Shown piece after piece: positions 24,276-35,844 of a stretch of 64,000 bases of DNA. The notes below the pieces were generated by a model. It did not search any database, was not told where the DNA came from, and saw only the letters and a program-made list of their open reading frames with translations. The DNA lies in contig RSEF01000001.1 of NCBI GenBank assembly GCA_003993805.1, positions 189,314,024 through 189,378,023 of the forward strand, given 5' to 3'. Source of the DNA: Himantopus leucocephalus (taxonomy: Eukaryota; Chordata; Aves; Charadriiformes; Recurvirostridae). The position numbers were made by a program, and so were the translations under genes. Numbering within the stretch: position 1 is the stretch's first letter; each line of letters begins with the position of its first letter.

Positions 24276-25855
24276 TTCAAGCACCTCAGTGTCTTTCTTG
24301 TAGTGAGGGACCCAAAACTGAACACAGTGTTCCAGGTGCGGAATCACCAGTGCTGAGTACAGGGGGGACGATCACTTCCCTAGTCCTGCTGGCCACACTA
24401 TTTCTGATACCAGCCAGGATGCTACTGGCCTTCTTGGCCACCTGGGCACACTGCTGGTTCACATTCAGCCAGCTGTCATCTAATGCCCCCAGGCCCTTTT
24501 CTGCCAGACACGTTTCTAGCCACTCTTCCCCAAGCCTGTAGCATTGCATGGAGTTGTTCTGACCCAAGCCCAGGACCTGGCACATGACCTTGTTGAAATT
24601 TATATCATTGGCCTCGGCCCATTGATCCAGCCTGTCCAGATCCCTCTGTAGTGCCTTCCTACCGTCCATCAGATCGACACTCCCACCCAACTTGGTGTCA
24701 TCTGCAAACATACTGAGAGTTCACTCGATCCCCTCATCCGGGACATTGATAAAGATATTAAACAGAACTGGTCCCAAACTGAGCCCTGGGGAGCACCACT
24801 TGTGACCGGCCACCAACTGCATTTAATTCCATTCACAACCACTCTTTAGGCCAGTTTTTCACCCAGTGAAGTGTTCACCTATCCAAGCCATGAGCAGCCA
24901 ATTTCTTCAGGAGAATGCTGGGGGAAATGGTGTCAAAGGCTTTACTAAAGTCTAGGCAGACAATATCCACAGCTTTTCCCTCATCCACTAGGCAGGTCAC
25001 CTTGTCATAGAAGGAGATCAGGTTAGTCAAGCAGGACCTGCCTTTCATAAACATGTGCTGACTGTGCCTCATTGCCTGGGTGTCCTGTATGTGCCATGTG
25101 ATGGCACTCAAGATGATCTGTTCCATAACCTTCCCTGACACCGAAGTCAGGCTGACAGTCTTGTAGATCCCCAGATCCTCCTTCCACCCTTTCTTGTACA
25201 TGGGCATCACACTTGATAACCTCTAGTCAAATGGGACCTCCTCGGTTACCCAGGACTGTTGATAAATGATGGAAAGTGGCTTGTTGAGCACTTCCACCAG
25301 GTCCCTCAGTACCCTTGGGTGGATCCCATCTGGCCCCATAGACTTGGTATGTCTAAGTGCTGTAGCAGGTCCCTCACCATTTTCCCCTGGATTATGGGGG
25401 CTTCATTCTGTTCCCCATCCCTGTCTTCCAGCACAGGGGCTGGGTACTTAGGGAACAACTGGTCCTACTACTAAAGACTGAGACAAAGAAGGCATTAAGT
25501 ACTTCAGCCTTTTCCTCATCCTTGGTCACTATGTCTTCCCTGCATACAAGAAAGGATGGAGATTCTCCTTAGCCCTCCTCTTATTGCTAATGTACTTATA
25601 CAAACTTTTTTTTTTGTCCTTTGAAGCAGAAGCCAGATTAAGTTATAGTTGGACTTTTGGCCCTTCTAATTTTGTCCCTGCATAACCTCATGACATCCCT
25701 GAAGTCCTCCTGAGTGGTCCGCCTCTTCTTTCAAAGGTCATAGACTTTCTTATTTTTTTTTTCCTGAGTTCCAGCCAAAGCTCTCTGTTCAGCCAGGCCA
25801 GTCTTCTTCCCCACTGGCTCATCTTTCACCACATGAGGATGGCCTTTTCAGGTAG
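24275..25855 (-). mobile_element. CR1 LINE fragment A, minus strand, most of the reverse transcriptase
   Basis: The best-preserved long CR1 in the window. On the minus strand, from 25855 downward: the linker before the reverse transcriptase ('TKDEEKAEVLNAFF'), 'KSMGPDGIHPRVL' (about 25350-25310), the fingers region 'MYKKGWKEDLGIYKTVSLTS' (from 25205), palm block 'CLDFSKAFDT' (about 24960-24930), a GAPQGS block near 24790 where GVPQGS is usual, and the catalytic 'FADDTKLGG' at 24711-24680. The catalytic Asp pair is intact. A TGA at about 24875 and an indel before the GAPQGS block break the frame, so it is dead. The C-terminus stops after '[15 protein letters not shown]' at about 24275; no 3' UTR follows. 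Confidence 0.93.
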
Positions 25856-28800
25856 TGTATATATATACACAGGTATGTATGCATTTATAAATACATGCAT
25901 ATGTAGACAATAGATATGGTGTTCCCTCCTCCTGCCTTGGACCTTCAGGTATTGACACATAAAATAAAAGTTAGAAATTTTTTGTTACACTTTTTTCCAT
26001 ATACTGATACAATCAGTCACAGAAGAAAGTATGCAATTGAGAAAGTGTTAGTTTTGCCACTGATATCACTGAGCCATGATTTCACCTCCTTGTGAGAACC
26101 CAGCTAAGTTTACTTATTTTCTCGCTTCCAGACCTGAAAGATTTGCTGTTCGAGAGGAAAATATTTTATTAATCCATTCAGTCAGTTGAGGCAAGAATCT
26201 TACACAAGTAAATATGAACACATTTTCGGTCTTCTAAATCGATGTCTCATTTAATGTTTTCCAGAAATTAATATATTCAGAGATGAAGAGTGACTACCAC
26301 ATTTAGGCATGACAAACACGATTTTGTTCTTATCTTCCATCCTTAAAGTTATCTGATTATTCTACTTTTTCTAATGCCAATACTTCCTTGCCTTCAAAAT
26401 CACAAGTTTCTCTCCAATGCTAGTAAAAAATACCCCAAAACCTGTGTAGGTGTGTGTAGCACTCGCTTTACCTACATCCTTGTATTTCGAGCCCAGTCGG
26501 CTCTGCCCATGCCTATAGACACTTTGAAATTGATGTGCCTTGTCTAGAATCTGGACTTCAAAGAAAAACCTGTGTCATAAAAGACTAACTGCTTCAGATC
26601 AGGTAAACTTTTAAACTCCACTCTGAATGGAAAAAAAAAAAAAAGCTTTATTTTTGAACTCAGTTTCCTCTTTGAAGTCTGGCTTCAATCCAGTTTTAAA
26701 GAATCTGTCAGCAAAGTCAGCAAAGTTTGAGCTGGAGGTTTCATTTCTGCAGGCTATTCTGTCCTCAGCTCAACCTATAGGGATTTACTTGGATGAAGCC
26801 CCCAAATAGGTGTGACCACCACTATTCTTTCTCCTCAGGAGCAAACTCAGAGTATCCATTGCATAGAATGGGGAGAAAATGAAAGAATAGACCTATACCT
26901 GATGATTTCATAGTAGAGACTTTTGGCGTTCTTTCAGCCTAGTCTCACTTCACTCTCCTTCATCCATGTTAAAAGAGATGGGTTTAAAAAAAAGAAAAGA
27001 CGTATCTTTGAAACCCGAACAGGGGGCTTGTCTTCAAGATAGCTTTGTAACAAGCACTTTGTGATAGCTCCTTGCTCGCTGCATTACCTCCCACTGCTGA
27101 GTGATTCCCGGCTCCTGGAGCTCTCGTCTGAGTACACGAGGAAATTTACTGAAAGAGCTACAGCTAAAGCCTGTGATGTGAGATTGTAAGGGTCTTACTA
27201 CTGCACCTATGAAAAAAAGCTATGGTACAGTAAGCCTGTACCATAAATATTTCAGATGTTTTTGGTCACAGAAGGAAAGTAAAACTAAATGTTTTTTTTT
27301 GTTGGTGTTAACGTAATAAGCTTTAAGCATGAGCTTTAAGAAATAGCAGAATGTTTTATTTTACTCCAGTTCAGCTTTCACTCTCTGCATAGCTATTTTT
27401 CCTCTTATGAGTTGAAGTTCAATTGCCTTCTGCTTTAATTTCCTTTTGTAAACCAGATTTCTTCATGGATTACCTGTGGCACGATGTTGGTTCAGGGAGA
27501 AGGAAGGCTGTGATGTGTGAAGAAGGATGCAATGCAACCAGCCCCAGAGGAGAATGGAGGCATGATGAAGGGGCAGGAGTCTTCTATGGTACTAGAGCAG
27601 CTTGGGAAGATATGTCAACATTGAACTGAACAGGCAAAAGTCTTTCTGTTCAGTGTGGTAAATCTAAATGCTTTGGTGTTGGGTGAAAGCAAAGATGGCG
27701 CCTTTATTCCCCCCCCCTTCTAATTTTCTGAAGAAAAAGGAAATAATTTCAGGAAGTTTCTAAGACAACACTTCTTTTTCAGAAACCACATTTTCCACCA
27801 GATTACAAATTAAAACATAAAATAAGCAACAGCAACTTTAAGGTGTAGAAATACACAGATTTGTTTGATAACGTTCAAATAACGTTTGTTCAAGGACTGT
27901 ATATAATACCTTACAGTAAAAAAAACACGTAAAGACCTATATTTTCTGCCTTGTCTTCATGACAGAGAGCTGACTTACCGCATATAAGACCTTGTTACGG
28001 CTATGAAGTGTAACTAAAACAATGGATAGAACTTTAGAGAGAAGTTCAAGCAGAACATGGTGCAAACACTCTTTGCTGTGGTGGCAATGGATTTTAATTT
28101 TTTGATGTATGCAAGTTAAGACTAGATTTAGGGAAAGTAAGCATTAATCAAATAAAATTAATAGGTAGGTGGCAAAAAAGCTGTCTGAAGCTCCTTGCAG
28201 TTTTCAGAGCCCCAACAAAATTAAAAGCAGTTATCATTTAATATTCTTTTGCTGATATTAGCTGAATATTCAGATGCTCTGAAATTAAAAAAAAATATAT
28301 TAGTTATGAGATGGGCAATTTAAAAAGAGATAATCAGTAGTCAGGACTCTAGTTCAAATGGCCGTAGATTTTTCCTGGTCCCTAAAAGGATCAATGAATA
28401 CTCCTTGTTTGGGATTTTTTTAGTACTATGAGGTTAAGTATGGATAATCAATTCGGACCAGCAAGCACTTTAATTCTGCGCTGAAACATCAGATGTGGCA
28501 TCTCATTTAAAAGTTTAGTATTAGTGCCAGTATTTCTCATTTCTACAAAAGAAGATCTTCCTTCTATTGGTGCAGAACACAACACCCGTGTTGCTTTTAC
28601 TCTCTCGCCTACAGGATTCATATCTGTGTTTACATTTTTTAGAAATCTGCATTCTTACTTTAATTTAAAATGTAAGGAAAATATATTTTCTTCCAAAATT
28701 AAGGTATGGAAACACTTATATAATTTCTTAATATTTTCTACAAATAGATTTTTTTTTCCTGTGACTTTGAATCTGTTTTTTCTTGGCTGTACACCATAAG

Positions 28801-29746
28801 TGTCACATAAAGATCAAAAATATTTCTCAGGTTTGCCCATAAGTTTTATGGTTGAGACCTTTCCCAGACTTTTTAATACACAAGCAGCAACTGAATTTAC
28901 ATGCTTTCAAACAGTACCTAATGTTATGTTTCTTTTAACATGGTCTGAGATTTCCCAGCATGCTTATATTTAAGTATGTTCAGAGTGCTTGTTCTGCACT
29001 GATCACCCACTTAAAGTCAGACTCAGTCTAGATCTGAGAACCTGATTGCCCAAATTCTATGTAAATGCTGTGTAAAGGAGCAACCAAGGAAAGAGCTGAA
29101 CCAGACAAAAAAACTGAATGTTTATACTCTGATGAAGCATGCAGGGCTGAGTCTGGTGTGTATACTTCGAGATTTCTCCTCAGTTCCCTCTGGAATTAGT
29201 GACAAGAAGCTTGGACTAAGCACCCTGGAGTGCACTTCTGAGCTGTACTGGTGGTAGACGTGGTTTCTGAAATTTAAGAAAAGTACACTGGGTACCTAAG
29301 TTACAAGCACACACTTCCTTCTTTGATTTTCAGACATTTTATTTTTGTATATATCTGAATGTTTCTATAGAAATTAAAGGAAACAAAAATGTTAGCAAGC
29401 TCCATAAACAGTGCTCAACTAATAATAATCCTTGCATGTCTTCAAGTGGTTATGGAGCTTAATATATGTTATTAAGTTGAAACATTCTAGAAGACTGAAA
29501 AGTAACACTGTTAGCAACACACATACAGATCTTGTCAAAAAATTAACAAAACTGTGATGTGGTTTATGCTGAATGTTATGTATAACTTAGTTTGCTACTA
29601 CAGCACTTAAAGTATTGTGGGAGCTTCCTACAAACACAAAAAGGTGAAAAACAGTCCTTGGGGTCTAAAGTGTAATAAATACACAGAGCTAAAGAAGAAA
29701 CCAGAAAAAATAAACAATCTGCAGAAAACTAACTGCTTCCCTCGAG
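25856..29746. other. Non-coding, no gene recognised
   Basis: A short TATATATATACA tract at 25857-25870 directly borders the CR1. A somewhat GC-richer stretch at 27040-27190 contains no open frame of note. Poly-A (15 A) lies at 26630-26644 and a C9 run at 27709-27717. The open frames here (for example 28524-28799) lack domains. Confidence 0.55.
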
Positions 29747-31050
29747 TTGGCTGGATAAGGGAAGGGCAACTGATACCATCTATCTGGACTTGTGCAAAGC
29801 ATTTGACACTATCCCACACGACATCCTTGTATCTAAATTGGAGAGACATGGATTTGATGGGTGGACCACTCAGTGGATAACAAATTGGTTGGATGGCTGC
29901 ACTCAAAGACTTGCAGTCAACAGCTTGATTTCCAAGTGGAGACCAGTGATGAGTGGCGTCCCTCAGGGGTCAGTACTGTGACCGTTATGGTTTAATATCT
30001 TTCTCAGGAATATGGACAGTGGGATTGAGTGCACCCTCAGCAAGTTTGCCAANGCTTGATTTCCAAGTGGAGACCAGTGATGAGTGGCGTCCTTCAGGGG
30101 TCAGTACTGTGACCGTTACGGTTTAATATCTTTCTCAGCAATATGGACAGTGGGATTGAGTGCACCCTCAGCAAGTTTGCCAACGACATCAAGCTGTGTG
30201 GTGCAGCTGACACGCTGGAGGTGGGGGCATCCACAGGGACCTGGACAGGCTGGAGAGGTGGGCCTGTGCAAACCTTATGAAGTTGAACAAGGAGGCCAAG
30301 TGCAAGGTCCCATACATGGGCTGGGGCAATCCCAAGCACAAGTAAAAGCTGGGCAGAGAATGGCTTGAGAGCAGCCCTGAGGAGAAGGTCTTGGGGGTGT
30401 TGGTTGATGAGAAGCTCAATGTAAACCAGTAATGTACGCTTGCAGCCCAGAAAGCCAACCACGTCCTGGGCTGCATCAAAAGAAGCGCGGCCAGCAGTTT
30501 GAGGAAGGTGATTCTGCCCCTCTACTCTGCTCTGGTAGGACCCCACCTGTGTCCAGCTCTGGAGTGCCCAGCATAAGAAGCACATGGACCTGTAGGAACA
30601 AGTCCAGAGGAGGGCCATGAAGATGATCAGAGGGCTGGAGCACCTCTTCTAGGAAGAAAGGCTGACAGAGTTGAGGCTGATCAGCCTGAAGAAGACCTTG
30701 TAGCAGCCTTCCAGTACTTAAAAGAGGCCTACAGAAAAGGTGGAGAGGGACTCTTTATGATGGAGTGTAGCAATAGGGTGAGATGTAATAGTTTTAATCT
30801 AGAAGAAGGTAGATTTAGATTAGATATAAGGAAGAAATTCTTCACTATGAAGGTCGTGAGACACTGGAAGATGTTGCCCAAAGCAGTTGTAGATGTTCCA
30901 TTCTTGGAAGTGTTCAAAGCCAGGTTCGATGGGGCTTTGAGTAACCTGATCTTGTGGGAGGTGTCCCTGGCCATGTCACAGGGGTTGGAACTAGATGATC
31001 TTCAAGATCTCTTCCAACTCTAATCATTCTATGATTCTATGATTCTATGA
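29747..31050 (+). mobile_element. CR1 LINE, 5'-truncated, plus strand, with a 130-bp internal duplication
   Basis: Starts in ORF2 just before the palm block '[12 protein letters not shown]' (29790 on). It continues through '[14 protein letters not shown]' (to 29981), the catalytic region, the 'LFTMMECS...[16 protein letters not shown]' C-terminus (30757-31023) and the 3' UTR, and ends with three perfect ATTCTATG octamers at 31026-31049. It is non-functional: a TGA follows SVL where Gly is expected, the catalytic FADD reads FAND (30178-30189), and the frame shifts several times. A 130-base block is present twice around an N at 30053 (see separate entry). The intact tail suggests a younger copy than those at 11, 22.5 and 35.5 kb. 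Confidence 0.95.
29923..30183 (+). repeat. Direct duplication, 130 bp twice, separated by one N
   Basis: 29923-30052 and 30054-30183 are the same length and differ at three positions that I can see (CCCTCAGG/CCTTCAGG, GTTATGG/GTTACGG, CTCAGGAA/CTCAGCAA). Both carry the same TGA stop. The single N lies exactly at the junction. In other CR1 elements this block occurs once. The simplest reading is that two overlapping contig ends, perhaps two alleles, were joined without merging. Confidence 0.95.
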
Positions 31051-34000
31051 GTTAGCATGGCAGAGGCAACTTATTGGCAGAGGGAAGAAAACAACCAAAA
31101 TGTGCATAGGGGTTATCATTCACCATTTTTCTATTTCTTTCTGCAAATTGATTCATATGAAAGAATAGTTATATCTGTGACCAAGTCTGATTCCCCAGAT
31201 AAGAAACCTGTGCAGTAAGTTTTGGCCCAGGGTGCCTCCTTCCTGCTTATGCCTCAGCATACCTTTACAAAGGCTTTTTGCCAGGTTCAGTGTGCTGGAC
31301 ACCTGACTTAGCTGAGGATGCATTTACAGTTCAAGTGTATAGTGCTGGGAGGCAAACTAGCTCTCCGAAAGTAAGTCCGGCTTACTCATCTAATTTTCCT
31401 ACACTCTTCCTCCTCAACTCCCTCAAGAAAGAGCGGTGCCTCTGAACTCTCCCAGAGGGTGAGTCAGTCTATCTTAATTATTGTCCTAAAATCATCATGC
31501 TGGATATGAACTGAAGTCCTCATCTGTATCACACAGAAAACAGCATACGACATACAGCAGTATCAGATATCTTTTTTAAGAGAATGAACTACTGTTATCT
31601 TATACAGTAACCTGAAATTCAAACAGAGCACTTCAGTGTTACCATTCTCTACAGTTTTTGTGGTTTGTTGTTATTGATGAACCCCAAAGGGTTAACTCAA
31701 CAAAGTGTTTTTCTATGCAGTTGTATAACATAACCGTGCTCATAGGGTAAAAAATTATTATGTGTCAACAAGTGAGCCCTGTGCCTGCCAAAAAAGAAGT
31801 AAGGGAGGATGCAATTTTTAAACTCTCTATTCAACACAAAATGCAGTAGTTTCCACCTCTTAATGGTCCATAAGAGTAATGATAGCACAGGCTAGACTTC
31901 TAAAAGCTATTAATCAGCTCCCAGTGATTTCAGTGGGAGTTGGATATTTAAATACCTCTAAAACTTTTGTCCAATATACTTGCACATTTAGTAATTACAA
32001 CATTGGTTGCATCACAAGTTACAAAAAATAAAAAAAAAGAAGAAGAGGAATGAAAGTTTTGATCCTACTTCAGTAAGTTTCTAAGTATTTGCATGTCTCT
32101 AAACACGTAAACAGTCACATGCTATTGTTAGGATTCTGGGTGAAGCATAAACCAACATATGTATTTAACACCTTGCTATATCAGAATTTCTTTTCTACTC
32201 CTACATATGCAAATACATCAGTTCTGAATATATTTACTAACGCTGTAGTTTATCAATATAATAGTATTTTCACAAGTATATATTCTAATATATTGTCAGA
32301 ATCTTTATCCTTTTGCATTAGTGAAAGCCGGTCAGTGAGGACTTCATTGATAAACGTGACATTTTTTTAAGATCAAAAAGACATTTCTAAGGATGAAGGC
32401 TTTGTGGTACTCTAATAAGTTTACAGAATTTAAAAGTATTTCCTGTTGGGTGTCTTTTCCATCTTAGAATTTAGAAATCTAAGACAGTGAAATGAAAATG
32501 ACAAGAAACAGTTCTTAGGCCTGTCATGTTCAAGTGGGTTTGAATTTTAGTGTCTCAGTTCTGTGCCTTACCTCAGGAGGAGGATGAAGTCATAGCCAGA
32601 AAATCAGAATAATAATGGGGAAATTTTGTTTGTGGAGCTACACTAAGACTAAATGCAGTTTAATAATATCTATACTCTTACCTTCAGACATTTTTTGCCA
32701 TCCTTAGTGGAAGTTTCCATCCTATTCTGAACTGACAACACTAGCCTTTCAGTTCTCAGAATAACAGCAAAGGCAGAGGGATGGTATAGCTGAAGAATAT
32801 GATCATTAACATCCACATGATTCCATCTTATCTTGGTTTTACTTAAGCTAACAGCAAGGCGCTTGGTATGTTACTAAACTACTGATATATGAGAATTTTG
32901 CCAGAAAACTCCATAAAAAAAATCATCTCTAAGAATTTTTATAACTAACAGTAAAGGGTACCTCAATGTCTATTTCAAAGCTGATTTGATGAATACAGAA
33001 AAGGTCAAACTAAAAATAACTAGACTGAATCAGTTATAAGTGTAGTAACATATGCCTCATTTAATAATGAACTCTAAATTTGCTCTGCAGTTTAAGTAGT
33101 ATCATGAATGCTAATTCTGACAGTAAAGGGTTATGAACTACCTGTCTGCTCAAGTCTGGCACAAGGTCAGGCAGTTATAGAACTAATGAAAACCCTGATG
33201 TACCAAACGGTAGATGATTGACACGAGTGTGCTAGCTGAAGAAAGTGCTGAGGAACTCTGGTGCATTCAAAATGACAGTGTCCTGAAACGCAATTTACAA
33301 CACTCCATTTGTTTAGCCTGAGTGTAGCAATAAGCCCAAGTGCTTATTGCCTACATCAACAGTGCCAGAATTCAGGGCACATTGTATTAAACTTTCACAT
33401 GCCAATCACTAGGGAATGTTTTCTGGTATGGTTTGTGATGATCAACCTAAGGCCATTATACTCTGAATATATGATTATTGTTTAGAAAGACTTTTTTTGT
33501 ATATAATTCATAGCATCCTGAAAGGATAAAAAGGAATTATTGTTAAATCTTTGTAAGCGAAAGAAAGCATAAAGCTGTAAACCCCTCAGCTAATAACTTC
33601 AAAATTGATTATTTTAAATTGTTTGGAAAACCTGTGTTCTTCCATATGCTACAAAAACCTTTGTCCCTTTTACCTCTTCCTGTGAACTTCTCTTCAAGAC
33701 CTTTGCATATCATATGATTAATTTTCATCCATTTATTTCCTTTTTAGTCCAATCTGCAAAGCTATGACTATTTTTATTTAATTCCCATCTTTCTGTAAGA
33801 AATTAGATGTTTTTAAAAGACTGAGATTCTGGACAACAAAGCATGTTCATCTAATCACATATAATGGCTATCAGAATGTATAACCTTAGAAAAAAACCAG
33901 CAATAGATGATGCAGAAAACTTGAAAATATGGAATATGTAAAACAAACACCGTTTTTTCCTGAAATATGGTGATTTTTTAGGACAATTCATTTACCCTTG

Positions 34001-35477
34001 CAGGAATTCAGCCACCCAGAAAATGATTAAAGGATGGATCTGAGCTACAAAATTAAGACATTAGTCTGCATTACCAAGATTTCGTGATTTAGGGACATTT
34101 TGATCTGAGTAACTTTCAGGTGCGCAGCAGCTCAGAAAATTTTGGTTCAAGTAAGAATCTAATTTGAATTGATGTTAAGAGCTATAGCAGATAGTTGAAA
34201 AGAATTTTTTTCTGATCCAGTAACTAAGATGTGTTGAATAAGCAAGAGATGAGATCCTTTCATACCTAGTAGTAAAAGGGTTTTGTTAAACAGAGAAAGG
34301 AAGATGTTTGAGTCCCATATGATACTCCTCAGCTATAGGCTTCTTGTAGTCTTTATGACTAGGCAAACATCTGTAAACGTGTAAGCATCAGATTAGTCAA
34401 CTCAGCAAAAGTGTCTACATGTGAGCTTCTCTTTTAATTTGGCTACAGGATACCTATCAGGTGGAATTTGAACAACTCCCTTCATCAAGTCTTCAGTCAC
34501 CAGACATTAATACTATTATATGTAAGCTGCAAGATTACCAAGAATGCATTCTTGTAAAACCATTTGGTAGTTACAATATACCCCAGGATGCATTCTGTAA
34601 CAGGCCAAGTTTCTGACTTTAACTCTAGTGCTAATCATTATTTTACCTAAATTTCCCAAGCAGTCATTATCAACTATTAGGTTTTCTAATCTTTTGTTAC
34701 AAAAGGATCCTTGGCTAAAATAGCTTTCCGAGGGTAGGTGGCTAGGAATACGCGCATACCTAAATATTCATACTCACATACTGGATTTATATGTACATGC
34801 ATGAAACACATGATCAGCTACATTTTCCAGATATTTATCCCATTTAGAAAGAATAATTTTTGCACTGAGAAACCTATTATGCTAACCATATACTGACACT
34901 TAAACAGAGGATCACTAATCCTAAAGGAACTGATTGTTACAGCTGATATTGCTCTTCCAGTCTCACAGTAACTAGCTGGAGATATGACTGAAAACTAAAA
35001 GAACATCTATTATCTCCATATTTTGTCTCCCATCCCTCCTTACATCATCCTTCTTCCAGGTATCTCAACTTGTAGAATTTCTGCAAAATTTATCTTTGTA
35101 AACACATACTTTCTTCAAAGCTGTAAAGTAACTGTTTGACAAAACAGTCCTTTTTTGAGTGCCCCCATATAATCCTCTGTTCTGTTCATTAGTGCAATGG
35201 CAGCATTTACTCATTATTTTGCAGCTTTTTTCTTTTATAAGGATTTTTTAGTAAGGATGGTTCTTCTTATGTTTGCTTGTGTAACACACTGTAAAGTGGA
35301 GCTGAGATCCAATTCAGTCAAAACACTGATAGAAAGAGAAAGAGTACAATCTGTTGGTCAGTAGAAACTATCATTCCCTTGGCTTGTGAGATGCTGCACG
35401 TAGAATAATGTAATAGTTTTGAATCCCCCAGTTCAGCAAGTTATCAACTTCTAAATGGCGTGAGTCACCAAAATAGG
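31051..35477. other. Non-coding, no gene recognised
   Basis: AT-rich unique sequence. An ancient repeat scrap lies at 31905-31965. Open frames (31697-31888, 32089-32370) are short, hydrophobic by composition and without domains. Confidence 0.6.
31905..31965. repeat. Ancient amniote repeat relic with short palindrome
   Basis: CTCCCAGTGATTTCAGTGGG at 31918-31937 is nearly its own reverse complement. It is followed by AGTTGGATATTTAAATACCT. The order '..CCCA.TGA.TTCA.TGGGAGTT.G....TAAATACCT' is a phrase repeated widely in turtle, crocodilian and bird genomes. The element type is not known to me. Confidence 0.45.
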
Positions 35478-35844
35478 TGGCTAGAGCATAGGATGTACAT
35501 GGAGAGGCTGAGGGAATTGGGTTTGTCTAGACTCAAAAATAAAGACTATGGAGGGATCTTCCTCCACTACCTAAATGGGGGTTAAAAAGAAAATGGGGCC
35601 AGGTTCTTCTCAGAGGGTCACAGAGAAAGAACAGGAGGCAACGATCATCATTCACAGCAACGGAAATTGCAGCTAGATACGGGCACGATCTTTGGCACAA
35701 TAATGGTTAATTCTGGAACAAGTTGCTTGGGCAAAGGCTGGGCAAAGGCTGAAGTAACCTGATCTCTTTTCAAAGCTGACCCTTGAGTAGGAGGTTGGAC
35801 TAAATAAACTCCAGAGGTCCTTCATAGCCTAATTAATTCTAGGA
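35478..35844 (+). mobile_element. CR1 LINE 3' end, plus strand, old
   Basis: Begins at the ORF2 C-terminal region (GAGAGGCTGAGGGAATTGGG at about 35501, family: 'gagaggctgaggga.ctggg'). It continues with GGTTCTTCTCAGAGGGTCAC and a GGAACAAGTTGC block and ends in TAATTAATTCTAGGA at about 35844, a decayed octamer. An 11-base unit (GGGCAAAGGCT) is tandemly doubled near 35730-35752. Truncated, many indels, no open frame. Confidence 0.82.

Noticed and set aside
24107..24541. 144-codon plus-strand frame
   Set aside because: It is the antisense reading of the minus-strand CR1 reverse-transcriptase coding sequence.
30094..30618. 174-codon minus-strand frame, the longest in the window
   Set aside because: It is the antisense shadow of the plus-strand CR1 at 29747-31050.
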